DNA of 64,000 nt from an uncultured Hungatella sp. (GCA_910577935.1 CAJTOT010000015.1:1-64000), one strand, 5' to 3'. Positions 16,383-25,945 are shown, counted from the first letter of the stretch. Made by a program: numbers and translations. Notes: generated by a model from the letters alone, not told the origin.

Positions 16383-17864
16383 TTATCTCGGGTCCCTCCT
16401 GTCCGGAACCGTGTCCCCGGTTTCCATATAGAACCGGAGGAGGCGCATGCGCATGGTCTGGATCTGCTCCTGGTATCCAGGTTCATCGACGGCGTTGCGC
16501 AGCTCCAGAGGGTCCTCCTTAAGGTCATAGAACTCGTCCTGCTCGTAGAGCCGCATCACGTATTTGTACTGTTTCATGCGGATCATGATCGCCTTGGTGT
16601 GTTCCGGGCCTTCCCCGCACTGGGTGGAGAGGCGGGGCCAGTAAGGTGATTTCGGGCCGTGCCCCCCTTCCATGGCCTGGGTCTCCCCGTGAATCCTTCC
16701 TCCCTGGCAGAACACGGCGTCTTTGTGAACCGGAGCTCCAGCCACCGCGTCCAGAAGAGATTTGCCGAACTGGGTGTAGTCTAAGGAGAAACCGGCCATG
16801 TGGGCGAATGTGGCGGGAAGGTCCAGGAGTTCTGCCAGAGCCTGGGTTTTTCCCGGTTTTACAGGGAACATGGAGGCAGGCTTTATGAGGAGGGGCACGT
16901 TGGAGACAGGGTTTTCAAAACAGTTTTGCACCTTCTCCGTGATGCCGTAATCTCCCGTGTAATCCCCGTGGTCGCTGAACACGAAAATACTGGTGTCATC
17001 ATAAAAGCCATGTTGTTTCAGCCGCTCTCTCACCATGCCGAACTGGTGGTCAAAGCGCTCCACCATGCCTAAGTAGACTGCCCGCAGCTCGTTGTACTGC
17101 TCCTCGGACCAGTTGGTTAAGTTCTGCTTGGAGCGGATGCCGCGGAGCATGGAGGGTTTTCCGGACAGCTGTTCCACATCGGCGCGTCTCGGCGGCAGGC
17201 TGTCTCTGGAAATGCTGCTGAACCAGGGTTCTTCGCAGCCGTAGGGCGGATGGGGGAAGGACAAGGTGACATACAGGAAAAACGGTCTGTCATCCCCCTG
17301 CTCTTTTTTGCGGTCCAGATAGTCCAGGGCGCTTTGGACGCACATCCAGTCAAAGGTGGACCTGGCCTGTCGGGAGTCCATTTTCCCGGAGTAGAAAGAG
17401 TAGTAGATATCCTTTTTCATGAACTCCGGAATCTCTGAAGCCGCTGCCTTTCCCGGAGTGAAGGCCAGGTTTGTGTCATCTCTGTGGTTTATAAGGTCGC
17501 TGCCTGAGTAAAATTCGTCACAGTACTCTGCCTTGGAACGGTTGCTCGGGATCACGTCGTTGCGCCCAACCCAGATCACCTCATATCCCTGGTTTTTCAT
17601 AGTCCGCAGAATGTTGGGCTCACCGGGCTCCTGGAGAAAGTGCATGGTCCGGTGGCCGGTGGTGTGGGGATATCTGCCTGTCAGGAAGCTGCACCGGGAG
17701 GGAACGCACACGGGATTCTGGCAGTAGGCGTTCTCGAAGGAGACTCCGTCCTGGAGGAGAGAGTCTAAGTTGGGAGTCTTAGACGCCGGGTTCCCCATGT
17801 GGGCAAGAGAATCGCACCGCATCTGATCGGCGACAAACAAGAGAATATTCGGTCTTTTTTCCAT
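16383..17864 (-). CDS. Sulfatase (arylsulfatase-like, Cys-type)
   Basis: Protein of 493 residues of the alkaline-phosphatase superfamily. The metal-binding start is NILLFVADQMRCDSL. The modification site is Cys53 in CVPSR, followed by TGR; this Cys becomes formylglycine in active sulfatases. FVFSDHGDYTGDYG carries the second metal site. It should remove sulfate esters from sugars. I prefer the ATG at 17864, with AAAGGATG before it; the ATG at 17873 overlaps the upstream stop. No signal peptide is present, so the substrate must be imported, fitting the co-transcribed PTS EIIC gene. No sulfatase-maturating radical-SAM gene is in the window. Phosphonate or phosphate-ester hydrolase activity is a weaker alternative. 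Confidence 0.88.
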   Translation of the reverse strand: MEKRPNILLFVADQMRCDSLAHMGNPASKTPNLDSLLQDGVSFENAYCQNPVCVPSRCSFLTGRYPHTTGHRTMHFLQEPGEPNILRTMKNQGYEVIWVGRNDVIPSNRSKAEYCDEFYSGSDLINHRDDTNLAFTPGKAAASEIPEFMKKDIYYSFYSGKMDSRQARSTFDWMCVQSALDYLDRKKEQGDDRPFFLYVTLSFPHPPYGCEEPWFSSISRDSLPPRRADVEQLSGKPSMLRGIRSKQNLTNWSEEQYNELRAVYLGMVERFDHQFGMVRERLKQHGFYDDTSIFVFSDHGDYTGDYGITEKVQNCFENPVSNVPLLIKPASMFPVKPGKTQALAELLDLPATFAHMAGFSLDYTQFGKSLLDAVAGAPVHKDAVFCQGGRIHGETQAMEGGHGPKSPYWPRLSTQCGEGPEHTKAIMIRMKQYKYVMRLYEQDEFYDLKEDPLELRNAVDEPGYQEQIQTMRMRLLRFYMETGDTVPDRRDPR

Positions 17865-17869
17865 AAAAA

Positions 17870-19162
17870 TCATCCTTTCTCTTCGTCTAAAGCCTGATTA
17901 TCCAGTATCTTAAAGAAGGGGAAATAACAGGCTGTCTGAATGATTACCAGAAACACCTGCCACAGAGCCAGCTTCCAGCCGCCGCACAGCATGCCGGACA
18001 GGACGATGGGCGTTCCCAGAGGAATCTCCATGCCGTTCATAACCGGGATAACGCCGATAGAGGTCATAAGGTAGGACAGGGTAAAGGTAATAATAGGTGT
18101 AAAAATCAACGGTATCAGCATAATGGTGTTGAGCACCATGGGAAGTCCGAAGGTGATGGGCTCGTTGATGCCGCAGATACCGGACGGCAGAGCCAGCTTG
18201 CCGAGAGCTTTGTACCTCTGGCTTTTGGCGAGAAAGCACATGACTATGCACAGTCCCGCGGTTCCTCCGGCTCCTCCCAGGGAGGCGAAGCCGCTCCATG
18301 CCGACTTGACGATGATGTTGGGAAGCTCGGCGCCGGCGCCGTAAGCGGTCAGGTTCTCCATGGCTAAAGGCATGTACAGCATGTTGATAAACGGCATAAC
18401 GATCAGCCCGCCGTGAAGGCCGAAGAACCACATGATGCTGCACATCATGATCAGCACGATCATGGTGAACGGGTTTGCTCCCAGGGCGGCGAGAGGAGCC
18501 TTGAGCAAGGTGTAGATGCAGGTGTTAATATCTCCGTAGGAAGTCAGGGAGAAGACAAAACGCACCAGGGCAAAGGCCAGCAAAATGCAGAAGGAAGGCA
18601 GGATTCCCTGGAAGGACGTGGCAATCTGGGGCGGAACACTGTCCGGCATGCGGATGAGGATCTTCTTGTCAATGAAGAATTTGTATATCACCGGGACAAG
18701 AAGCCCGAAAAGCATGGCGGTAAAGAGACCGGCAGCCCCCAGATACGAGGTGGACAGAGCGGCGGCCACGGTGATCGAGATATCATCCTTGGTCCCTGTC
18801 ACGCCTAAGGGAATCATAACAAGGAAAGCCGCCAGAGTCAACAGCCCGATGCTGTTGGCCTGCTTCTCAATGCCGATGTTCTCCGCAGTGGACCGGGAGA
18901 TGCTGTAGACGGCGTAGAGGGCCAGCATGTCGGTGGTGATCTTGGGGACAAAGCCGAAGATCTCTTTTAAGGGGGTGGCGCCTATGGCAGCCTGGTAAAA
19001 TCCCAGGTTTAAGTTGGCAAGCAAAGTAAAGAGAGCGCCCACGATGACAACAGGGAGGCAGGCGGAAAATCCGCTGCTGATAGATTTTAAATAGCGGTTT
19101 TCTGACAGCTTCTGTGCCAGGGGAAGCAAAAGGTTTCCTAAACGTTCTGTAAATCTCTCCAT
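17870..19162 (-). CDS. PTS EIIC permease, lactose/cellobiose family
   Basis: Membrane protein of 430 residues with about ten hydrophobic helices. The family signature ICGINEPITFGLPMVLN holds the conserved Glu of the sugar site, and MWFFGLHGGLIVMPF precedes it. EIIC transports a sugar while the EIIB and EIIA proteins phosphorylate it; neither is encoded nearby, so they must be shared from elsewhere. I chose the ATG at 19162, which has GGAGGAAACC before it, over a TTG at 19174. The downstream sulfatase start overlaps its stop, suggesting import of a sulfated di- or monosaccharide. Expression is probably controlled by the divergent RpiR regulator. Confidence 0.9.
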   Translation of the reverse strand: MERFTERLGNLLLPLAQKLSENRYLKSISSGFSACLPVVIVGALFTLLANLNLGFYQAAIGATPLKEIFGFVPKITTDMLALYAVYSISRSTAENIGIEKQANSIGLLTLAAFLVMIPLGVTGTKDDISITVAAALSTSYLGAAGLFTAMLFGLLVPVIYKFFIDKKILIRMPDSVPPQIATSFQGILPSFCILLAFALVRFVFSLTSYGDINTCIYTLLKAPLAALGANPFTMIVLIMMCSIMWFFGLHGGLIVMPFINMLYMPLAMENLTAYGAGAELPNIIVKSAWSGFASLGGAGGTAGLCIVMCFLAKSQRYKALGKLALPSGICGINEPITFGLPMVLNTIMLIPLIFTPIITFTLSYLMTSIGVIPVMNGMEIPLGTPIVLSGMLCGGWKLALWQVFLVIIQTACYFPFFKILDNQALDEEKG

Positions 19163-19248
19163 GGTTTCCTCCAATCTGCGCGTGTTTCACAGTACAACCA
19201 AAATTTGTTTTGAGTCCCTTGACATAACCTGGCCGGGTTTGTATATTC

Positions 19249-19277
19249 ATAATAATCTGAAATGGATAAAAATACAA
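19249..19277 (-). promoter_or_regulatory. Promoter of the PTS-sulfatase operon
   Basis: On the reverse strand, TTGTAT (complement of 19272-19277) and TATTAT (complement of 19249-19254) are separated by 17 bases. The 20-bp palindrome at 19283-19302 lies just upstream of the -35 element. Confidence 0.55.
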
Positions 19278-19282
19278 TACTA

Positions 19283-19302
19283 TTTTGGATAATTATCCAA
19301 AA
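19283..19302. promoter_or_regulatory. Operator palindrome, copy 1
   Basis: TTTTGGATAATTATCCAAAA is a perfect 20-bp palindrome in the 377-bp divergent gap between the PTS operon and the RpiR gene. Its 12-bp core GGATAATTATCC recurs once in the same gap. It is the likely binding site of the RpiR-type regulator. Confidence 0.65.
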
Positions 19303-19466
19303 CCGGCGTTTTACACATTTTAAAAATAGTTTTTTAGATATGTTGAATAATTGATATATAAAAACCACTCATCCACAGGATATTCTCTTGACCATCCATA
19401 TCATCCGGCGGCGCCGGGTGCTCCTCTGACGGGGGAGAGGCTGTTATAATCTGCGGCGGCGCCGGT

Positions 19467-19478
19467 GGATAATTATCC
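19467..19478. promoter_or_regulatory. Operator palindrome, copy 2
   Basis: The second GGATAATTATCC lies 62 bases before the RpiR start codon and 16 bases after a TATAAT (19445-19450), where a bound repressor would block the regulator's own transcription. The rest of the gap (19163-19539) holds no gene. Confidence 0.6.
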
Positions 19479-19539
19479 GAATTTCTGCTACAATAGAAGG
19501 CAAAGAGAAGGAAATAAATATCAACCAGGGAGGCAGAGC

Positions 19540-20343
19540 ATGAATCCGCTAGAGTTATTAGAAAAAGAGTACCCGAATCTCACCAAATCCGAACAGGCCA
19601 TCACCGATTACATAGTGAATAATCCCATGACGGTTATCCGGTTTTCCCTGACCCAGATCGCGAAGGAGGCCAGGACCTCCAACACCGCGGTGATCAGGCT
19701 GTGCCAGAAACTGGGCTATCAGGGATTTTCCGAGTTCAAGTTTTCCCTGTCCAGGGCGGCGCTCTCCGATACCCACGGCAGCGACGGGGAGGGGGGGAAA
19801 GAGTTTGAGAATTCCGTGACGGCTATCGTGTCCCAATATGTGAGATATTTAAATCAGATGGCGGCGGAGGCGGACATGGACCAGATCGGCCGGATCGCCG
19901 GTTTAATCTGCCGATGCCCCAGGATGGTGATCATGGGGAACAACCGAACCGGATTTTCCGCTTCCCAGCTGTCCTACCGCCTGTTCAGGATCGGGGTGGC
20001 AAACCACCTGACCACGGACCAGGTGGTAATGTCGGACTACATGGAGATATTCGGGCCGGGGGACGTGTGCCTGATTTTCTCCATCAGCGCTTCCAAACTT
20101 TATAAAGATGTGATTCAGAGGATGAAAAAAAACGGAGCCACAGTGGTTCTCTTCACCATGAACGGAAGCAGCCCTTATAAGAAGCTGTGCGATCATTACG
20201 TATGCCTTCCCCAGATTTCCTATAACAAGAAAATGGGATTTCTGGACGATCAGGCCATCTTCTTTGTCTTTATCGAGGTGCTCATCAGCGAGGCGGCAAA
20301 ACTTTTAAATCTTACCCAGAAACCGTTTCAGGGATGGGAATAA
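19540..20343 (+). CDS. RpiR-family transcriptional regulator
   Basis: Protein of 267 residues. An N-terminal helix-turn-helix domain (NPLELLEKEYPNLTKSEQA, then FSLTQIAKEARTSNTAVIRL and CQKLGYQGFSEFKFSLS) is followed by a C-terminal SIS domain (about residues 120-255) that senses phosphosugars. The ATG at 19540 follows GGGAGGCAGAGC; longer frames upstream run through the operator and lack a start signal. It is divergent from the PTS-sulfatase pair, with the same palindrome near both promoters, so it probably controls that operon and itself in response to the imported sugar phosphate. It is followed after 17 bases by sbcD, which may be read through. Confidence 0.92.
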   Translation: MNPLELLEKEYPNLTKSEQAITDYIVNNPMTVIRFSLTQIAKEARTSNTAVIRLCQKLGYQGFSEFKFSLSRAALSDTHGSDGEGGKEFENSVTAIVSQYVRYLNQMAAEADMDQIGRIAGLICRCPRMVIMGNNRTGFSASQLSYRLFRIGVANHLTTDQVVMSDYMEIFGPGDVCLIFSISASKLYKDVIQRMKKNGATVVLFTMNGSSPYKKLCDHYVCLPQISYNKKMGFLDDQAIFFVFIEVLISEAAKLLNLTQKPFQGWE

Positions 20344-20360
20344 TGAAAAGAGGTGCGTAA

Positions 20361-21497
20361 ATGAAACTAATCCATTTATCGGATCTTCATCTGGGGAAAC
20401 GTGTCAATGAATTCTCCATGATCGAGGACCAGGAGTACATTTTAAGGGAAATACTGGGCATTGTCAGAGAGGAGGAGCCGGACGGGGTTTTGATTGCGGG
20501 AGATATCTACGACAAGTCTGTCCCGTCGGTGGAGGCGGTGGAGCTTTTCGACGATTTTTTAAAGCGCCTTGCCAGACAGAAGACGCCGGTGTTCATCATC
20601 AGCGGAAATCACGATTCTCCCGAACGTCTCGCCTTCGCGGCGGAGCTGATAGAGCCCAGCGGCATCTACATCGCGCCGGCCTATAACGGGAAGGTGGCGC
20701 CGGTTTCGCTGAGTGACGCCCACGGGGAGGTACATATCTATATGCTTCCGTTTATCAAGCCGGTTCATGTCCGGAGGATTTTTCCGGAAGACAAGGTGGA
20801 GTCCTACACAGACGCGGTCCGGGCCGCCATCGCCCACATGAACGTGGCGGAATCGGAGCGGAATATTCTGATGACCCACCAGTTTGTAACAGGAGCCGCC
20901 CGCTCCGACTCGGAGGATATCTGTGTGGGAGGCTCTGACAATGTGGACGCCTCCGTGTTCCAGGTCTTTGACTATGTGGCGCTGGGACATATTCACGGCC
21001 CCCAGAATGCAGGAGGGGAGAAAGCGCGTTACTGCGGCAGCCCGCTGAAATATTCATTTTCCGAGGCAGGCCACCGCAAGTCGGTGACGGTTGTGGAGAT
21101 GGAGGAGAAGGGGCAGGTAAAGGTCCGGGAGGTAGAGCTGTCCCCTCTCCATGATATGAGGGAGCTGCGGGGCACATATGAAGAGCTTGCCGACAGGCGC
21201 AATTACGTGGGGACAAAGACAGATGATTATATTCACATCATCCTCACCGACGAAGAAGACGTGGTGGATGCCATGGGAAAACTGCGGGTCATTTACCCAA
21301 ATCTGATGAAACTGGATTACGACAACCGGCGGACCAGGGAGAACCGGGAACTGACAGGCGGGGAAGCGGAGGAGGCGAGGTCGCCGATGGAGATGATACT
21401 GGAGTTCTATGAAAAGCAGAACAACCGGCCTATGAGCGAAAAACAGGCGGCGCTGGCAGCGGAGCTGATGGAAAACATTTGGGAGGAGAATTTATGA
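20361..21497 (+). CDS. sbcD: Exonuclease SbcCD subunit D
   Basis: Metallophosphoesterase of 378 residues, the Mre11-like nuclease of the SbcCD complex that opens hairpins and processes DNA ends. Visible metal-binding motifs are SDLHLGK near the N-terminus, GDIYDKS, ISGNHDSPERL, MTHQFV and LGHIHGPQ, in the normal order. RGTYEEL lies in the region that usually links the nuclease to the C-terminal capping part. Its stop overlaps the sbcC start, so the subunits are translationally coupled. Confidence 0.96.
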   Translation: MKLIHLSDLHLGKRVNEFSMIEDQEYILREILGIVREEEPDGVLIAGDIYDKSVPSVEAVELFDDFLKRLARQKTPVFIISGNHDSPERLAFAAELIEPSGIYIAPAYNGKVAPVSLSDAHGEVHIYMLPFIKPVHVRRIFPEDKVESYTDAVRAAIAHMNVAESERNILMTHQFVTGAARSDSEDICVGGSDNVDASVFQVFDYVALGHIHGPQNAGGEKARYCGSPLKYSFSEAGHRKSVTVVEMEEKGQVKVREVELSPLHDMRELRGTYEELADRRNYVGTKTDDYIHIILTDEEDVVDAMGKLRVIYPNLMKLDYDNRRTRENRELTGGEAEEARSPMEMILEFYEKQNNRPMSEKQAALAAELMENIWEENL

Positions 21498-24400
21498 GAC
21501 CGTTAAAACTTGTGATATCCGCCTTCGGCCCTTACGCGGGGCGGACGGAGCTGTGTATGGACAAGCTGGGGACAAGCGGGCTTTATCTGATCACCGGGGA
21601 CACGGGGGCGGGAAAGACCACCATCTTCGATGCAGTCACCTTTGCCCTCTACGGGGAGGCCAGCGGGAGCATCCGGGCGTCGGCCATGTTCCGGTCCAAA
21701 TATGCCCAGCCCGGCACCCCCACGGAGGTGGAGCTGACATTTTCCCACGGAGGAAAAGAATATAAGATAAGGCGGAACCCTGAATATCTGCGCCCTGTAA
21801 AGCGGGGGGAGGGGATGACAACGGTTCAGCCAGGCGCGGAGTTTATGAGTCCGGGGAGGCCGCCTCTGACCAAGGTAAAAGAGGTTAACGCCGCCATAGA
21901 GGAGCTTCTGGGCATTGACCGGAATCAGTTTGCCCAGATCGTCATGCTGGCCCAGGGGGATTTCCGCAGGCTGCTTATGGCGGACACGAAGGATCGGCAG
22001 AAGATTTTCCGGAAGGTATTTCGGACCCAGTACTACCAGACATTTCAGAAAAGGCTTAGGGAACAGGCTGCCAAAGCCTCCGGCGCCTGTGAGGATGCCA
22101 GGAAGAGCGTCCGCCAGTATGTTCAGGCCATCCAGTGCCATGAAGAAAATGTATATTTTTCCCAGGCGGATAAGGCGAGGGAGGGAAAACTTCCCATAAT
22201 AGAGACTATGGAGCTTATAGAAGCGCTGTTAAGCCAGGATGTCCGGGAGGAGGAAAGGCTGGGCAGGGAGCTGGGGCTTATAGACCAGGAGCTGGCGGAG
22301 GTGAACGCCAGAATCGGCAGGGTCGAGGAGCAGGAGAAGGCCAGGGAGAATCTGAAGCAGGTCCGGCAGGAGGAAGAGAGGGTCAATGAGCGGCTGAAAG
22401 AGAAGGAAGAAGCGCTCCGCAGGGAAGAGGCAAAGAAGGGCAGACAGGAGGAGTTAAAAAGAGAGTCCGGCCTTTTAGAGCAGGAACTGCCGGAGTACGA
22501 GAAGCGCGCCGGGCTGGCAAAAGCCGTGGAAGAGCTGGAGGGAAAACTGGAGGACAGTGAAAAGAAGTTCCGGGAGGACCAGAAGACGGCGGGAGAGCTG
22601 AGGCAGAGTCTGGAAGAGCTGAAAAAAGAGCAGGCAGGCCTGTCAGGAGCGGGAGAACAGAGGGAGAGACTGATCCGTCAGAGAGAGAAGGCCGCAGAGC
22701 GTCGGGAAGTCTGCGAGGCTCTGGAACAGGCGCGGGAACAGGAACAGGATGCAAAGGTCTGCCTGGAAAAAGCCTGCCTGGATTTTGAGGCGGAGGAGGC
22801 GAAAAAGGAGCGGCAGGAGGAGCTTAAGAGACAGACCGCCCTTCTGGAGCAGGACCTGCCGGAGTATGACAGGCTGGAGCAGTTTGAAAAAGAGGCAGAA
22901 ACGCTGGAAGGCGTGTGGAAGGACCTTGAGAGGAAGAGAGAGGAAAAAACACGGGAATCGGAAGAGATACACCGGCGTCTGGATTCCCACCGGAAAGAAC
23001 AGTCCGCCCTGTCGGTCGCAGGGGAGGAGAAGGAGCGGCTGACCCGTCTCCGGGAGAAGGCGGAGAATTATAAAAAGAGCTGCGAAGGCCTGGAAGAAGT
23101 CCGAAGGCAGAAGGAGAAGGCGGACATAGAGCTGGAACAGGCGAGGCAGGCCTTTGAGGCGGAACAGAGCAGGACAGAGCGGCAGGAAGAGATAGGGAAA
23201 ATTCTGGGGCGCCTGGAACAGGAACTGCCCAAATATGATCAGCTGGATGAGATGAAGGGTGAACTCCATAGTCTGGAAAGAAGCCTTAGGAGTTATGAGA
23301 GCAGGGCCGAGGAGAAGGCCCGGTCCGCCGGCGGGCTTAAGAAAACCCTGGAGGAACTGGAGGAGCGACTGGCTTCCCTGGCGGGAGCCGGGGAGAGGAG
23401 GGAGAGCCTGCTCAGGCAGAAGGCCCAGGAGGAAGACAGGCTTGAGGGCCTGAAAAGACTGGGGGAGGACGCGCGGGCGTACCAGGCTCTGCGCGGGGAA
23501 CTGAATACCTGCCAGAGCTTATACCAGAAGGCCCAGGAGCGGGCGGAGGCGCTGGAGAAAGTGTACTCCGGGCTGAACCGGGCATTTCTTGACGGACAGG
23601 CGGGGATACTGGCCAGAGGGCTTCAGGAGGGAGACGCCTGCCCGGTGTGCGGCGCCACCCATCACTTAAAGCTTGCCAGGCTCCCGGAGGAAGTGCCTGG
23701 CGAGGAGGAACTGGAGAAGGCGAAGAGAGACTATGAAAATGCTGCCAGGGACGCCGGGAACGCCAGCATGAAGGCGGGAACAATAAAGGGGAAGGCCTCG
23801 GAGCAGGAAGACCGACTGAAGGGACAGATGGAGGCGCTGCTGGGGCACGGGGACATTTCCAAAGCATCACAGCAGGCCGGGGAGCAGGAGCTTGTGTCAA
23901 AGAGAAACCTGGCAGGACTGGAAGAACAGATTCAGGAGGAAGAGAAGAAGGCAAGGCAGAAGGGAATTCTGGAGCAGGAGCTGGAGCAGAAGAAAGAGCA
24001 GGCAAAGGCATTGGAGGAGGAGACCGCAGGGCTGCGGGAGCAGATCGCGGGAGCCAGGGCGCAAAGGCAGGCGCTGTCCGACAGAGCGGCCGCTCTATCC
24101 GGAGAGTTGTGGTGCGGGAGCAAGGCGGAGGCCGCGGGAAAGCAGAATGAGCTGTCGGAGGAGCGAAAGGCCTTGAAGCAGCAGTATGAACATGCCCAGA
24201 AGACTTATGAGGAGTGGAGGAAGAGGGAAGAAGAGCTGGGCAGCAGAATCGGCTTTTTCAGGGAACAGCTGGCCGGAACAGAATATTTTGAGAAGACGGC
24301 AGAGCTGCTGCCGGGGCTTGGAGAAGAGCTTGACAGGTTAAAGGGGCAGCAGGCAGAAGAAGAGAGGAAGCTGGAACGCAAAAAAGAGCTGGATGCCCAG

Positions 24401-25837
24401 ATACCGAAGGAGGAAGAGGAATCCGAAAAAGCTAAGAGGGAATCGGAGGAGTTAAAAGACAAAGCTGATGAGACGGGAAGGAAGAGAGAGAACCTGTCCG
24501 GGCAGGTGGAAATACTGAAGAGAAAATTGAGATATGGAGGGAGAAAAGAGGCCGAAGAGAAGAGGGATCAGCAGAAGAAAGAGCTGGAAGCCCTGGAGAC
24601 TGCCTATGAAGAGGCAAAGAAAGTCCGGGATAGATGCCAGAAAGCCCGGGAGGCGCTGAGTATCCGGATTGGCTCCCTGGAGAGCAGACTGGACAGGCCT
24701 GAGTATGTGGAGGAGACGAAAGCCCGGCTGGCTGTGTTAAGGGAGGATATAGCCCGCCTGGAGGAGGAGATCAGCCGGGAGCAGAAAAACCTGGAGCGCA
24801 GAGGGGAGCTGGATAAAAAGATTCCTCATATGGAAGAGTCCCTGAACCGGCTGGAAGAGGAGAGCCGGAGGTTAAGGGAAAGTATTATATCGGAAAAAGC
24901 CCGAAAGAAATCTTTGCAGGAACAGGAGCAGGCATTGAGAGAAAAGCTCCGCTATGAAGATGAAGCCCAGGCAAAAGAGGCGGGAAGGCTTCTGACAGAA
25001 GAATTGAACGCTCTCAAGAAGGCCTATGAGGCGGCAGCCTTGGCATGCAGGGAATGTGGCAATGAGGCGGCCGCTGTGGAGGGCCGCAGGAAATCCCTGG
25101 AGGAGCAGCTGGAACACGCCCAGGCCATTGACAAATCGGAAGAGCTGGAGAAGCAGGCCCGGCTTGGAAAAAGGAAGGCAGACATCAAGGAAAAGGAAAG
25201 CTCGGTGCACTTTAGGCGGAGCACCAATGAGGGGACGCTGGATAATATCCGGAAGAGGTCGAGGGAACTGGCTGCCCTGGAGGAGGAGTACGGATGGCTG
25301 GCCAATCTGTCGGAGACCATGAATGGGGACTTAAGGAGCAAGGAGAAGATCATGGTGGAGACCTATATTCAGATGGCTTACCTGGACCGGGTTATCCGCC
25401 GGGCCAACTTGAGGCTGATGATCATGTCCGGAGGCCAGTACGAGTTCAAACGCCTCATCGGGGTCAGCAACCTGAGAAGCCAGGGAGGCCTGGACTTGAA
25501 TGTGGTGGACCATTATAACGGCACGGAGCGCAGCGTGAAGACCCTGTCCGGCGGGGAGTCCTTCATCGCCTCCCTGTCTCTTGCCCTGGGGCTGTCGGAG
25601 GAGATCCAGTCCTGCGCCGGGGGAATCCAGATGGACACCATGTTTGTGGATGAAGGCTTCGGGAGCCTGGATGAGAACTCTCTGCAGCAGGCGTACAACG
25701 CGCTGGTGAGCCAGACCGACGAGAACCGCCTGGTGGGAATCATCTCCCATGTAAGCGAGCTGAAGGATAAGATCGATAAGAAGATCGTGGTGGTCAAGGA
25801 GAAGAGCGGAGGGAGCAGGGCGGAGATAGAGGTGTAG
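21494..25837 (+). CDS. sbcC: Exonuclease SbcCD subunit C, enlarged coiled coil
   Basis: SMC/Rad50-like ATPase of 1447 residues. Walker A is GDTGAGKTT at 35-43, followed by the Q-loop region. At the C-terminus are LSGGES and MFVDEGFGSLDE. The zinc hook CPVCG sits near residue 716, almost exactly in the middle. E. coli SbcC has about 1050 residues and Bacillus about 1130, so this one is about 300 longer. The extra length is coiled coil made of imperfect repeats. Before the hook, RQEEL/LLEQELPEYE-type blocks recur three times, each ending in a LSxAGExxERL block. After the hook, blocks such as LERKKELDAQIP and REKLRYEDE also recur. I chose the ATG at 21494 after GAGGAGAATTT, overlapping the sbcD stop. 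Confidence 0.95.
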   Translation: MRPLKLVISAFGPYAGRTELCMDKLGTSGLYLITGDTGAGKTTIFDAVTFALYGEASGSIRASAMFRSKYAQPGTPTEVELTFSHGGKEYKIRRNPEYLRPVKRGEGMTTVQPGAEFMSPGRPPLTKVKEVNAAIEELLGIDRNQFAQIVMLAQGDFRRLLMADTKDRQKIFRKVFRTQYYQTFQKRLREQAAKASGACEDARKSVRQYVQAIQCHEENVYFSQADKAREGKLPIIETMELIEALLSQDVREEERLGRELGLIDQELAEVNARIGRVEEQEKARENLKQVRQEEERVNERLKEKEEALRREEAKKGRQEELKRESGLLEQELPEYEKRAGLAKAVEELEGKLEDSEKKFREDQKTAGELRQSLEELKKEQAGLSGAGEQRERLIRQREKAAERREVCEALEQAREQEQDAKVCLEKACLDFEAEEAKKERQEELKRQTALLEQDLPEYDRLEQFEKEAETLEGVWKDLERKREEKTRESEEIHRRLDSHRKEQSALSVAGEEKERLTRLREKAENYKKSCEGLEEVRRQKEKADIELEQARQAFEAEQSRTERQEEIGKILGRLEQELPKYDQLDEMKGELHSLERSLRSYESRAEEKARSAGGLKKTLEELEERLASLAGAGERRESLLRQKAQEEDRLEGLKRLGEDARAYQALRGELNTCQSLYQKAQERAEALEKVYSGLNRAFLDGQAGILARGLQEGDACPVCGATHHLKLARLPEEVPGEEELEKAKRDYENAARDAGNASMKAGTIKGKASEQEDRLKGQMEALLGHGDISKASQQAGEQELVSKRNLAGLEEQIQEEEKKARQKGILEQELEQKKEQAKALEEETAGLREQIAGARAQRQALSDRAAALSGELWCGSKAEAAGKQNELSEERKALKQQYEHAQKTYEEWRKREEELGSRIGFFREQLAGTEYFEKTAELLPGLGEELDRLKGQQAEEERKLERKKELDAQIPKEEEESEKAKRESEELKDKADETGRKRENLSGQVEILKRKLRYGGRKEAEEKRDQQKKELEALETAYEEAKKVRDRCQKAREALSIRIGSLESRLDRPEYVEETKARLAVLREDIARLEEEISREQKNLERRGELDKKIPHMEESLNRLEEESRRLRESIISEKARKKSLQEQEQALREKLRYEDEAQAKEAGRLLTEELNALKKAYEAAALACRECGNEAAAVEGRRKSLEEQLEHAQAIDKSEELEKQARLGKRKADIKEKESSVHFRRSTNEGTLDNIRKRSRELAALEEEYGWLANLSETMNGDLRSKEKIMVETYIQMAYLDRVIRRANLRLMIMSGGQYEFKRLIGVSNLRSQGGLDLNVVDHYNGTERSVKTLSGGESFIASLSLALGLSEEIQSCAGGIQMDTMFVDEGFGSLDENSLQQAYNALVSQTDENRLVGIISHVSELKDKIDKKIVVVKEKSGGSRAEIEV

Positions 25838-25886
25838 AGGGACTCGGCATCTCTCAAGATGAAAAAGATGCAGGTTTGGAAAAAAC

Positions 25887-25936
25887 ACTCCTTTTCGATA
25901 AGAATTCAGATATGGCTATTCCTATCGAAAAGGAGT
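25887..25936 (-). terminator. Terminator of the lipoprotein hydrolase gene
   Basis: A perfect 14-bp stem, ACTCCTTTTCGATA with TATCGAAAAGGAGT, and a 22-base loop. On the reverse strand the stem is followed by GTTTTTTCC. It lies ten bases past the hydrolase stop codon and may also stop sbcC transcripts. Confidence 0.8.
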
Positions 25937-25945
25937 ATATTCTGG

